A program made the position numbers and the translations under genes. A stretch of 64,000 nt of DNA from Pedobacter cryoconitis. GTDB lineage: Bacteria > Bacteroidota > Bacteroidia > Sphingobacteriales > Sphingobacteriaceae. Shown here piece by piece: positions 55,038-63,292 of the stretch (the first letter of the stretch is position 1; each line of letters begins with the position of its first letter). The DNA is taken from NCBI RefSeq assembly GCF_014207135.1, contig NZ_JACHCC010000007.1, positions 1 through 64,000 on the forward strand, in the 5' to 3' direction. The notes under the pieces were generated by a model that saw nothing but the letters and a program-made list of their open reading frames with translations, made no database searches and was not told the origin of the DNA.

Positions 55038-56000
55038 TTATTTAAAGAGGCCGTCAACAAAAGCTTTTTTATCAAATAATTGAAGGTCATTCACACCTTC
55101 ACCTACCCCGATGTATTTAACAGGGATTTTAAACTGATCAGAAATACCAATCACTACGCCACCTTTAGCTGTTCCGTCCAATTTAGTAATCGCCAATGCG
55201 TTTACATCCGTTGCTTCTGTAAATTGTTTACACTGCTCAAATGCATTTTGTCCGGTTGATCCGTCCAGTACCAGTAAAATTTCATGTGGTGCATTAGGAA
55301 TTACCTTTTCCATCACTTTCTTAATTTTACCAAGCTCATTCATTAACCCGATTTTGTTATGCAGTCTTCCTGCAGTATCAATAATGACTACGTCTTCTCC
55401 GTTTGCTACAGCAGACTGTATCGTGTCAAAAGCTACTGAAGCAGGATCGGAACCCATAGCCTGGGCAACAACCCTGACACCAATGCGTTCACCCCATAAC
55501 TTGATCTGTTCAACGGCAGCAGCTCTGAAAGTATCTGCTGCACCCAATACAACTTTTAACCCTTCGGCTTTAAGTTTATGGGCAAGCTTGCCAATGGTAG
55601 TCGTTTTACCTACACCATTTACACCAACCACCATGATCACATAAGGTTTATGGTCTCCGTATTCGAAATTGCGGAAATCATTACTGTTATTTTCAGCCAG
55701 CAAAAGCTGGATCTCATCCCGGAGAATCAGATTCAATTCGGAAGTGGACAAATATTTGTCTTTTGCCACTCTGTCCTGAATCCTTTCGATGATTTTCAGT
55801 GTAGTCGTAACGCCGACATCCGACGTAACGAGTACTTCCTCCAGATTGTCCAGAACATCGTCATCAACGGTTGATTTTCCTGCAACAGCTTTGGTGATTT
55901 TGTTAAGAAACCCAGTTTTAGTTTTCTCTAAACCCTTGTTTAATACTTCCTGAGCTTCAGGAGCAGTTTCCTTTTTCTTGAAAAAATCGAATAGTCCCAT
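55038..56000 (-). CDS. ftsY: Signal recognition particle receptor FtsY
   Basis: The 320-residue SRP GTPase has Walker A GVNGVGKTT (about 126-134), DTAGRLHNK, and TKLDGTAKGG. It docks ribosomes carrying membrane proteins at the inner membrane. The N-terminal acidic A domain is very short, as in Bacteroidota. It lies downstream of the DUF4295 gene, with a terminator-like hairpin between. Confidence 0.96.
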   Translation of the reverse strand: MGLFDFFKKKETAPEAQEVLNKGLEKTKTGFLNKITKAVAGKSTVDDDVLDNLEEVLVTSDVGVTTTLKIIERIQDRVAKDKYLSTSELNLILRDEIQLLLAENNSNDFRNFEYGDHKPYVIMVVGVNGVGKTTTIGKLAHKLKAEGLKVVLGAADTFRAAAVEQIKLWGERIGVRVVAQAMGSDPASVAFDTIQSAVANGEDVVIIDTAGRLHNKIGLMNELGKIKKVMEKVIPNAPHEILLVLDGSTGQNAFEQCKQFTEATDVNALAITKLDGTAKGGVVIGISDQFKIPVKYIGVGEGVNDLQLFDKKAFVDGLFK

Positions 56001-56017
56001 AGAAATGTAGATGAAAA

Positions 56018-56053
56018 CAAAAAAAGCCCTCCCATGAATATAGGGACGGCTTT
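56018..56053 (-). terminator. Terminator or attenuator before ftsY
   Basis: On the minus strand AAAGCCGTCCC and GGGAGGGCTTT pair (one G-G mismatch) and are followed by TTTTTTTG. It follows the DUF4295 stop and would reduce read-through from ribosomal genes into ftsY. Confidence 0.65.
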
Positions 56054-56073
56054 AATATCATTAAATATTAAAA

Positions 56074-56229
56074 TTACTTGCCTTCAATAGCATCTTTAAC
56101 GTGATCGTTATGAACGATAACTTCTTTAAAAGAATAAGCACCAGATTTTGGTGATTTAGTCATCGTAATAACTTTTGAATATTCTTTACCTTTACCCGTT
56201 TTAAGGGTTGCAACTACCTTTTTTGCCAT
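56074..56229 (-). CDS. DUF4295 small basic protein
   Basis: A 51-codon frame, starting at ATG 56229, encodes MAKKVVATLKTGKGKEYSKV and ends VKDAIEGK. This matches DUF4295, a Bacteroidota-specific small basic protein always found with rpmG and rpmB and presumed to be ribosome-associated. It lies 23 bases after rpmG on the same strand. Confidence 0.88.
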   Translation of the reverse strand: MAKKVVATLKTGKGKEYSKVITMTKSPKSGAYSFKEVIVHNDHVKDAIEGK

Positions 56230-56252
56230 GATCTAAATAGATTGGAAATGTA

Positions 56253-56435
56253 TTACTTAATTTCTTTATGTACAGTTACTTTCTTCAATACAGGATTGAA
56301 TTTTTTCAATTCTAATCTCTCAGTTGTATTTTTACGGTTTTTTGTAGAGATATATCTAGACATACCAGGCATGCCGCTAGTTTTATGCTCTGTACATTCT
56401 AGAATAACTTGTACTCTGTTACCTTTTTTTGCCAT
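56253..56435 (-). CDS. rpmG: Ribosomal protein L33
   Basis: The 60-residue basic protein has the L33 pattern ([37 protein letters not shown]). It lacks the four zinc-binding cysteines, so it is the zinc-independent type, with one lone Cys. It lies between rpmB and DUF4295. Confidence 0.95.
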   Translation of the reverse strand: MAKKGNRVQVILECTEHKTSGMPGMSRYISTKNRKNTTERLELKKFNPVLKKVTVHKEIK

Positions 56436-56473
56436 TTTATTAATAATTTAGTTGATTCACATCAACAATGTTT

Positions 56474-56707
56474 TTACAAAAATCCTTTTTTTACGAAACG
56501 GTTAATAGCTTCAGTAATACCAACTTTATTGATGGTTTTGATAGCTGAAGTAGAAACTTTCAGTGTTATCCAACGGTCTTCATCAGGAATATAAAATTTC
56601 TGAAGTTGTAAGTTGGGATAAAACTTACGTTTAGTTTTAACGTTTGAGTGAGAAACATTAAAACCACTCATAGCCTTTTTTCCGGTTAAATCACAAACTC
56701 TAGACAT
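56474..56707 (-). CDS. rpmB: Ribosomal protein L28
   Basis: The 77-residue basic protein begins [20 protein letters not shown], typical of L28, and has the [13 protein letters not shown] segment. It heads the operon rpmB-rpmG-DUF4295. A candidate promoter lies at 56846-56853. Confidence 0.96.
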   Translation of the reverse strand: MSRVCDLTGKKAMSGFNVSHSNVKTKRKFYPNLQLQKFYIPDEDRWITLKVSTSAIKTINKVGITEAINRFVKKGFL

Positions 56708-56845
56708 GCCTTTAATATATATTGTTAAATTGTTCTTCGCTTAATTTTTTAAGAGTGTGCAAATATCACGAAAATATTTGTAACGATCAAGAGTCCATGC
56801 GATTATTTTTCAAATTTTACAGATTCTCTCCTGCTCCTCTCCGGA

Positions 56846-56853
56846 CAAAGATA
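56846..56853 (-). promoter_or_regulatory. Candidate -7 box of the rpmB operon
   Basis: The minus strand reads TATCTTTG, an exact TAnnTTTG match, with a predicted leader of about 135 bases before rpmB. Confidence 0.4.
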
Positions 56854-56969
56854 CACAAATACCTCAGAAATGCGAATATCAGGGGATTCATTGGCCTGAT
56901 GCCCCTTAATGTAATTAACAATGTACATATATTTTGTACTAAGAATATTTATATCATCTTCAAATAATT

Positions 56970-56977
56970 TATATTAG
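56970..56977 (+). promoter_or_regulatory. Candidate -7 box of acs
   Basis: TATATTAG is a one-base variant of TAnnTTTG and lies 23 bases before the acs ATG. Confidence 0.35.
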
Positions 56978-57000
56978 CTTAAAAAATCCCCAAATATATT

Positions 57001-58896
57001 ATGCAAATCAAATCTTTAGCCGAGTACGAAGAAACCTACAAGTTCAGTGTTGATCATCCAGAGGAGTTTTGGGCAGGAATAGCCGAGAATTTTCTATGGA
57101 AAAAGAAATGGGATAAGGTATTATCCTGGAATTTCACTGAACCGAAGATTAAATGGTTCGAAGGCGCAAAGTTGAATATTACCGAAAATTGCCTTGACCG
57201 TCACCTTGAAAAAAATGGTGATAAACCAGCGATCATCTGGGAATCAAATGATCCGGAAAAGCCAAGTGTAACCTTAACCTACAAAATTCTTCATGAGCAG
57301 GTATGTCGTTTTGCCAACGTGCTGAAGAAAAATGGTGTTAAAAAAGGTGATCGTATTTGTATTTATATGCCAATGGTGCCTGAGCTGGCTATCGCTGTAT
57401 TAGCATGTGCCCGTATTGGAGCAGTGCATTCAGTCATATTCGGTGGTTTCTCTGCGAAATCTATCGCAGACAGAATCAATGACTCTGCCTGTAAACTGGT
57501 TATCACTGCTGATGGGTCTTTCCGTGGAAACAAACAGATTCAGCTTAAAGAAGTAATAGATGATGCACTGATCGGGTGCCCTACTGTAGAAAAAGTGATT
57601 GTATTAACGCATACAAGAACACCTGTTTCTATGTTAAAAGGACGTGATCTGTGGTACGAAGATGAGATTAAACTGGTAGATACAGTTTGTCCGGCTGAAG
57701 AAATGGATGCTGAAGATATGCTGTTCATCTTATATACTTCGGGTTCTACCGGGAAACCAAAAGGTGTTGTGCATACAGTAGGCGGATATATGGTTTATGC
57801 CGGATACACTTTCTCTAATGCATTCAATTATCAACCGGGTGAAGTGTTTTTCTGCACCGCGGATATCGGCTGGATTACAGGTCACTCTTATATCGTATAT
57901 GGCCCGCTTTCTCAAGGGGCAACCACACTTATATTTGAAGGTATCCCCACTTATCCTACGCCTTCAAGATTCTGGGAAATTGTAGAAAAACATAAGGTTA
58001 ACATTCTATATACTGCGCCAACGGCAATCCGTTCGCTGATGAGTTTTGGAACAGAGCCACTAAACGGGATAGATATGAGTTCTCTGCGTGTGCTTGGATC
58101 GGTAGGAGAACCTATTAATGAAGAAGCATGGCACTGGTTTGATGAAGAAGTAGGACATAAAAAATGCCCTATTGTCGATACCTGGTGGCAGACGGAAACC
58201 GGCGGATTGATGATTTCACCAATTGCCTTTGTAACTCCGTTAAAACCAGCCTGTGCAACTTTACCTTTACCTGGAGTTCAGCCCCTACTGGTAGATGAGC
58301 AGGGAAAAGAGATAGAAGGAAATGGCGTAAATGGTAATCTGTGTATTAAATTTCCATGGCCTGGTATGTTAAGAACGACTTATGGTGATCATGAACGTTG
58401 TAAACAAACTTATTTTTCTACCTACCCTGAGCTTTACTTTACAGGTGATGGATGTATGCGGGATGAAAACGGGTATTACAAAATTACCGGAAGGGTAGAT
58501 GATGTAATTAATGTTTCGGGACATAGAATTGGTACAGCTGAAGTAGAAAATGCAATTAATATGCATGCGGGTGTAGTAGAAAGCGCGGTAGTCGGTTTTC
58601 CGCATGAAGTTAAAGGACAGGGAATATATGCCTTCGTGATTTATCCGAAAATTCATGATGAACCAGAGCTAACCAAGAAAGATATTCTGCAAACTGTAAC
58701 CCGTGTAATTGGTGCGATAGCTAAACCAGATAAGATATTATTCGTGTCCGGATTACCTAAAACACGATCGGGAAAAATCATGCGCAGAATCCTTCGTAAA
58801 ATTGCTGAAGGAGAAACAACCAGTCTGGGTGATACCAGTACTTTGCTTGACCCGGCAGTGGTAGATGAGATTATTGCGGCGGCTCAACAACTATAA
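57001..58896 (+). CDS. acs: Acetyl-CoA synthetase
   Basis: The 631-residue AMP-forming enzyme makes acetyl-CoA from acetate, ATP and CoA. It shows the AMP-binding loop YTSGSTGKPKGVVHT (about residues 245-259), WWQTETGG, YFTGDGCMRDENGYYKITGR, and the C-terminal catalytic Lys in PKTRSGKIMRRILRK, normally controlled by acetylation. All motifs look intact. It is followed by a csbD gene. Confidence 0.96.
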   Translation: MQIKSLAEYEETYKFSVDHPEEFWAGIAENFLWKKKWDKVLSWNFTEPKIKWFEGAKLNITENCLDRHLEKNGDKPAIIWESNDPEKPSVTLTYKILHEQVCRFANVLKKNGVKKGDRICIYMPMVPELAIAVLACARIGAVHSVIFGGFSAKSIADRINDSACKLVITADGSFRGNKQIQLKEVIDDALIGCPTVEKVIVLTHTRTPVSMLKGRDLWYEDEIKLVDTVCPAEEMDAEDMLFILYTSGSTGKPKGVVHTVGGYMVYAGYTFSNAFNYQPGEVFFCTADIGWITGHSYIVYGPLSQGATTLIFEGIPTYPTPSRFWEIVEKHKVNILYTAPTAIRSLMSFGTEPLNGIDMSSLRVLGSVGEPINEEAWHWFDEEVGHKKCPIVDTWWQTETGGLMISPIAFVTPLKPACATLPLPGVQPLLVDEQGKEIEGNGVNGNLCIKFPWPGMLRTTYGDHERCKQTYFSTYPELYFTGDGCMRDENGYYKITGRVDDVINVSGHRIGTAEVENAINMHAGVVESAVVGFPHEVKGQGIYAFVIYPKIHDEPELTKKDILQTVTRVIGAIAKPDKILFVSGLPKTRSGKIMRRILRKIAEGETTSLGDTSTLLDPAVVDEIIAAAQQL

Positions 58897-58972
58897 GGAG
58901 TGCAATTCCTGAAAACAATTTTAAAAACCGGCTGTTCTTAACCTGAACAATTATTTATTTAAAACGGATACT

Positions 58973-59158
58973 ATGGACAGTTTAGAGTTAAAAGGAAAAT
59001 GGAACGAGTTAAAGGGAAAAGTTAAACAAGCATATGCTGAACTTACTGAAGATGATTTAAAACATGAAGAAGGTAAGGAAGATGAGCTTTATGGTAAATT
59101 ACAACAGAAAACAGGTAAAACCCGTGATGAAGTAATTACCTGGTTAAAATCTCTTTAA
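58973..59158 (+). CDS. CsbD family stress protein
   Basis: The 61-residue, highly charged helical protein contains the CsbD pattern [20 protein letters not shown], followed by [20 protein letters not shown]. CsbD proteins accumulate in general stress; their function is unknown. It lies 76 bases after acs and ends at a terminator. Confidence 0.93.
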   Translation: MDSLELKGKWNELKGKVKQAYAELTEDDLKHEEGKEDELYGKLQQKTGKTRDEVITWLKSL

Positions 59159-59173
59159 GCTTATTAATATGAG

Positions 59174-59210
59174 AAAGGCCTCTTCGGGTTCATATCCGAA
59201 GAGGCCTTTT
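59174..59210. terminator. Terminator of csbD
   Basis: AAAGGCCTCTTCGG and CCGAAGAGGCCTTTT form a perfect stem with an 8-base loop. The T run is better on the plus side, but it may also act for the convergent M16 gene. Confidence 0.82.
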
Positions 59211-59233
59211 CTGTAAAGAATTATCCCGAAGGA

Positions 59234-62167
59234 TTAGTAACCAAATATTTGCTCTAAGGTAAGGGTGTTAAGTTTGCCGAATTTTTGCATATCATCAGCT
59301 TTTACCTTTTTGTCGGATGCTACAATACAATAGTTGTAAGGTTTATTCGCCACATTATTGGTGTGGAAAGATTTAATATCTGCAAATGTCAGAGGCTGAA
59401 TACCTTTATATTCATCAATTCTTGAATCGTGGTCAAGACCCAGTCTCTGATCTGCATAATAGTGATTGATGATATCATTTTTTGTAATTCTTGAAGTCAC
59501 CAGCGCATTTAAAGAATTAGATTTCGAAGATTCAAAGTTTTTATCCGATTCAGGTAAAACATTGAGCAGCTCATTCATCGCACCAACTGCATCATTCATT
59601 TTATCAGCCTGGCTACCTACATAGGCCATCATGGCATTGTCTTTCTCTTTTTTGTCAGGCGTTACATAAAATGCAAATGTCGAATAAGCCAATGCTTTAG
59701 ACTCTCTGATAGTCTGGAAAACAATAGATCCCATACCGCCACCAAAATAGCTGTTAAACAAATTGACTTTAGGCGTTTCTGAAGGGTTATAGACTCCGTT
59801 ATTTCTTATCCAGCGAATTTCTGACTGTACCATGTCATAGTTGGCAAAGTATACCTGGTTGTCTTTATTATCTGTATAAGTGAAATGCTGGGCCGGGGCA
59901 GCTTCAGTAAATGACTGAGGCAATACGTGTACTTTCGCGATATGTTTAGTGAAAGTTTCCGGTGTTTCAGGCCCATAATAATTAACAGCGTGTTTATATG
60001 TATTGATATGATGCAGGATATCCAGCAATTGTGAGGAAGTCATTTGCTGTAACTCTTCGTTTGAAAGTACAAAATTCGTTGGATTTTTAGGACCGAATTG
60101 TGCATAGTTCATCAGGCCTGAAAGAATAGCACTTTTGTTCAGCTTTGTATTTTCTCTTGATTTAAGAATACTGCTTTTCATCTCTTTTAAAGCTTCTTCA
60201 TTGGCTTTGCAGTTGGCGAAGATGTGTTCTGTTAAACTTACAGCCTGATCGAAATTTTCCTGCAATCCGCTGATTTCAATTGTCGTCACATCGTTTCTTA
60301 CGGAAAAGGAATAGTTACAGGCGATATTGTAGAACTGCTTGCTGATTTCTTCTGCAGTATATTTATCAGTACTCAGGAAAGTAAGATATCTCGCTGCGTA
60401 AGGTAATAGTTTAGAATTCCAGGCTCCCATATCAAAACGATAGGTGAGTTTGAATATGCTATTTTCTTTGTTTTGGACTGTTACCACATCAGCAATGCCG
60501 GTTTTTCCAAAATTCAGATCTTTCTGGTAATCCAGGAATCTGGCTTCAATAGGTTTGGTGGGGGCAGCCAGCAGATTTTTAGTGAAGACAGACGTTTCGT
60601 TTGTATTTGTTTTAACAGGAGTGATTGCTGGTTTCTCTACTTTTTGAATGCTCTTGTCTTCGCCTTTATGTTTTAAAATGACTACATAGTCATCCTTGAA
60701 AAATTTGTTTGCGAAATCAACAACCTCTTTCTTGTTGATTTTGGCCATGTCATCAGGGTTGCTCAGTGATTTATCCCATTTAGTTGCCCGGTTTAAGATA
60801 AATTCATTAGTCACCGCTTCTACCCGGAAATTATTCTTATCAAATGATTCCAGCAGACTCAGTTTACTGTTTGCTACTGTAGCTTTGATCAGACTTTCGT
60901 CAAAATTACCACTTCTGATCAGAGCAATCTGATCGAGTAACAGTTGCTTAGCCTGGTCAAGCGTCTGACCTTGTTTAGGCTGGGCAGACAGCGTAAAAGT
61001 CCCATAGTCTTTCATCTGCTGGTAACTGGCATATGCACTCAGTACTTTTTGCTGTTTGTTTAGATTAATATCCATTAATCCGGCTTTACCATTTGAAAGG
61101 ATGCTGGAGATCAGGTCAAGCACCATACTTTCCTTTGTATTTTCAGCATAACCTCTATAACCGATTTTTACAGTCTCCGCACTTGGACCATTAATATCAG
61201 CAGTCTGAATTCTGGTTAGTGGTTTTTCCGGTGCAGGGTTGTATAATTCGAGCGGTTTGGCTTTCATATAAGCAAATGACTTAGCCACTTTCTGGATCAT
61301 TTCATCCGATTTGAAATCACCTGATAATACAATAGCCATATTATTCGGCACATAATATTTGTTATAATACTTGCGGATTTCTACCAGAGAGGGATTTTTT
61401 AAATGTTCAATGGTACCAATAGTGGTTTGTTGTCCATAGTTATGGGTTGGATATAACAAGGCATTCATTCTTTCACTGACTTTCCAGGAGTCATTATCCA
61501 GGCCTCTGTTTTTTTCCTCATAAACTGCCTCCAGCTCTGTATGAAAAATACGGAATACCGGATTGCGGAAACGTTCTGCCTGTAAGGCAAGGAATTTATC
61601 TACTGCATTAGAAGGAAGGTCTTCATTATAAACTGTTTCTTCATACCAGGTATGTGCATTGGTAGATTGTCCACCAATTGATTTCATCATTTTATCGTAT
61701 TCATTCGCTATCGAATAATTTGAAGCTTCACCCGATGTTTTATCAATCTGCGCATATATTTCTTTCCGTTTAACAGGATCGGTAGTTGCATGATATTTTT
61801 CATAGAGGGCCTCTATTTTATCTAACAGAGGTTTTTCTTTAGCATAATCCAGGGTTCCAAAACGATCAGTTCCCTTAAATAACAGATGCTCCAGGTAATG
61901 TGCCAGTCCTGTAGAAGTACGCGGATCTGTATTACTACCTGCTCTTACAGCCATACGGTATTCAATGCTCGGTTCTTTAGCATTTTCCGAAAGGATAACT
62001 GTCAAGCCGTTTGGTAAAGTATAAAAGCGCGATTTAGTGGGGTCATTGGTCACATATTTATAGCTATAGCCACCGGAAGAGGCAGTCTTCCACTGGTATC
62101 CCACCTGTGCCATGAGGGATGATCCTGCCAGAATAAAGCAGGAGAAAATAAGTATTTTTTTTTTCAT
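59234..62167 (-). CDS. Exported M16-family zinc protease, two-domain
   Basis: The 977-residue protein has a signal peptide (ending LMAQ, about residue 21) and duplicated M16 halves. The N-terminal half has the inverted zinc motif HYLEH (His90, Glu93, His94) and the distal acidic ELEAVYEEKNRG (about 211-222). The C-terminal half has GGGMGSIVFQTIRE, a non-catalytic M16C-type signature. It is a periplasmic or surface peptidase. The start at ATG 62167 gives the signal peptide; the frame extends to 62230. The minus-strand TATATTTG (62192-62185) is an exact -7 box. Confidence 0.9.
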   Translation of the reverse strand: MKKKILIFSCFILAGSSLMAQVGYQWKTASSGGYSYKYVTNDPTKSRFYTLPNGLTVILSENAKEPSIEYRMAVRAGSNTDPRTSTGLAHYLEHLLFKGTDRFGTLDYAKEKPLLDKIEALYEKYHATTDPVKRKEIYAQIDKTSGEASNYSIANEYDKMMKSIGGQSTNAHTWYEETVYNEDLPSNAVDKFLALQAERFRNPVFRIFHTELEAVYEEKNRGLDNDSWKVSERMNALLYPTHNYGQQTTIGTIEHLKNPSLVEIRKYYNKYYVPNNMAIVLSGDFKSDEMIQKVAKSFAYMKAKPLELYNPAPEKPLTRIQTADINGPSAETVKIGYRGYAENTKESMVLDLISSILSNGKAGLMDINLNKQQKVLSAYASYQQMKDYGTFTLSAQPKQGQTLDQAKQLLLDQIALIRSGNFDESLIKATVANSKLSLLESFDKNNFRVEAVTNEFILNRATKWDKSLSNPDDMAKINKKEVVDFANKFFKDDYVVILKHKGEDKSIQKVEKPAITPVKTNTNETSVFTKNLLAAPTKPIEARFLDYQKDLNFGKTGIADVVTVQNKENSIFKLTYRFDMGAWNSKLLPYAARYLTFLSTDKYTAEEISKQFYNIACNYSFSVRNDVTTIEISGLQENFDQAVSLTEHIFANCKANEEALKEMKSSILKSRENTKLNKSAILSGLMNYAQFGPKNPTNFVLSNEELQQMTSSQLLDILHHINTYKHAVNYYGPETPETFTKHIAKVHVLPQSFTEAAPAQHFTYTDNKDNQVYFANYDMVQSEIRWIRNNGVYNPSETPKVNLFNSYFGGGMGSIVFQTIRESKALAYSTFAFYVTPDKKEKDNAMMAYVGSQADKMNDAVGAMNELLNVLPESDKNFESSKSNSLNALVTSRITKNDIINHYYADQRLGLDHDSRIDEYKGIQPLTFADIKSFHTNNVANKPYNYCIVASDKKVKADDMQKFGKLNTLTLEQIFGY

Positions 62168-62184
62168 GTTTAATAAGTTATGTT

Positions 62185-62192
62185 CAAATATA
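62185..62192 (-). promoter_or_regulatory. -7 box of the M16 protease gene
   Basis: The minus strand reads TATATTTG, an exact TAnnTTTG match, 17 bases before the ATG at 62167. It supports that start over the longer frame. Confidence 0.5.
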
Positions 62193-62250
62193 CTTTTTGA
62201 AATAGGAATTTCTGGCATTTTTTGTCCCATAATCTTGTACTTTTACCTCC

Positions 62251-63030
62251 ATGAAGAAAGAGCAATCCAGACCCAATATTTTAGTAGTAAATGATGATGG
62301 TGTAACTGCACCGGGAATCAGGAATCTGATTGAAGCAGTTAAGGAATTAGGTAATGTCGTAGTGGTTGCACCAGATGGACCGCAATCAGGAATGGGACAT
62401 GCAATTACGATTGGAAAACCACTGCGTTTTGATCGTGTAGATCTCTATGAAGGTGTTGAAATGTATAAATGTTCAGGTACACCGGTAGATTGTGTGAAAC
62501 TGGCCGTTAACAAAATATTTAAAGGTAAAAAACCAGATCTCTGCGTTTCGGGGATCAACCACGGACTGAACAATTCAATCAATGTAATTTATTCAGGTAC
62601 GATGTCTGCTGCTGTAGAAGGAGCTATTGAAGGTATTCCTTCGATTGGATTTTCTTTGGATGATTTTTCTGAAGAAGCTGATTTTAGCCATTGTCTTAAA
62701 TTTGTTAAGATTATAGCCCGTCAGGTACTCGATCATGGTTTGCCGCAGGCCACTTTGTTAAACGTGAATTTTCCAAAGGGAGAAGAGCTTAAAGGAATTA
62801 AAATCTGCCGTCAGGCAAATGCAAAGTGGGCAGAAGAATTTGATGAAAGAAAAGATCCTTACGGACGTCCGTATTACTGGTTAACCGGAGTGTTCCAGAA
62901 TAATGACAAAGGAGAAGATACAGACGTATGGGCTTTGGATAATGGTTTCGTATCGGTTGTACCGGTGCAGTTTGATCTAACCGCGCATCATGCTATCCCA
63001 ATATTAAATTCATGGACGTTTAATGATTAA
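62251..63030 (+). CDS. surE: 5'/3'-nucleotidase SurE
   Basis: The 259-residue phosphatase removes phosphate from nucleoside monophosphates. It shows the metal site VNDDGVTAPGI (Asp15, Asp16), APDGPQSGMGHAIT, and SGINHGLNNSINVIYSGT. It is the first gene of a tight run with a small membrane protein and lpxB. A -7-like TACTTTTA lies at 62238-62245. Confidence 0.95.
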   Translation: MKKEQSRPNILVVNDDGVTAPGIRNLIEAVKELGNVVVVAPDGPQSGMGHAITIGKPLRFDRVDLYEGVEMYKCSGTPVDCVKLAVNKIFKGKKPDLCVSGINHGLNNSINVIYSGTMSAAVEGAIEGIPSIGFSLDDFSEEADFSHCLKFVKIIARQVLDHGLPQATLLNVNFPKGEELKGIKICRQANAKWAEEFDERKDPYGRPYYWLTGVFQNNDKGEDTDVWALDNGFVSVVPVQFDLTAHHAIPILNSWTFND

Positions 63031-63292
63031 AAATATTAAAAATAGTGTTTGGACAGGCTTCGGAATCGGGCTTGTCCTTCCCGGAATACTGGTTTCTATA
63101 GTGTGGTTTATAATGCATACTGTATCTTTTCTGGCAAAGGCTGATCTGTTACTGATTGGTTGTATCGCAGTGAATGCACTGCTATTAAAATATTTTTTTA
63201 AAGTCAATAAAGAAAATACCGGAAGGGGAATTCTGAGTGCTACCTTTATCTGGGGTTTCTTATTCTTTTTTTATAAAATGTCACAGTCATGA
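63023..63292 (+). CDS. Small membrane protein between surE and lpxB
   Basis: The 89-residue protein has three hydrophobic helices (about residues 9-33, 41-58, 68-84). The beginning overlaps the surE end by 8 bases, and its end overlaps the lpxB start by 4 bases (ATGA). This double overlap points to coupled translation and possibly a shared role in the envelope. No known family was recognised. Confidence 0.78.
   Translation: MIKNIKNSVWTGFGIGLVLPGILVSIVWFIMHTVSFLAKADLLLIGCIAVNALLLKYFFKVNKENTGRGILSATFIWGFLFFFYKMSQS

Larger units (their letters stand above)
56708..57000. other. Divergent spacer between rpmB and acs
   Basis: This 293-base spacer has no convincing gene. It contains a minus-strand TATCTTTG (56853-56846) that could serve rpmB and a plus-strand TATATTAG (56970-56977) that could serve acs, with a leader of about 20 bases. 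The remaining AT-rich stretches show nothing recognisable. Confidence 0.45.

Noticed and set aside
56722..56967. 81-codon frame between rpmB and acs
   Set aside because: It has a weak start, no domain and a composition of AT-rich noncoding DNA, and it overlaps the two likely promoters.
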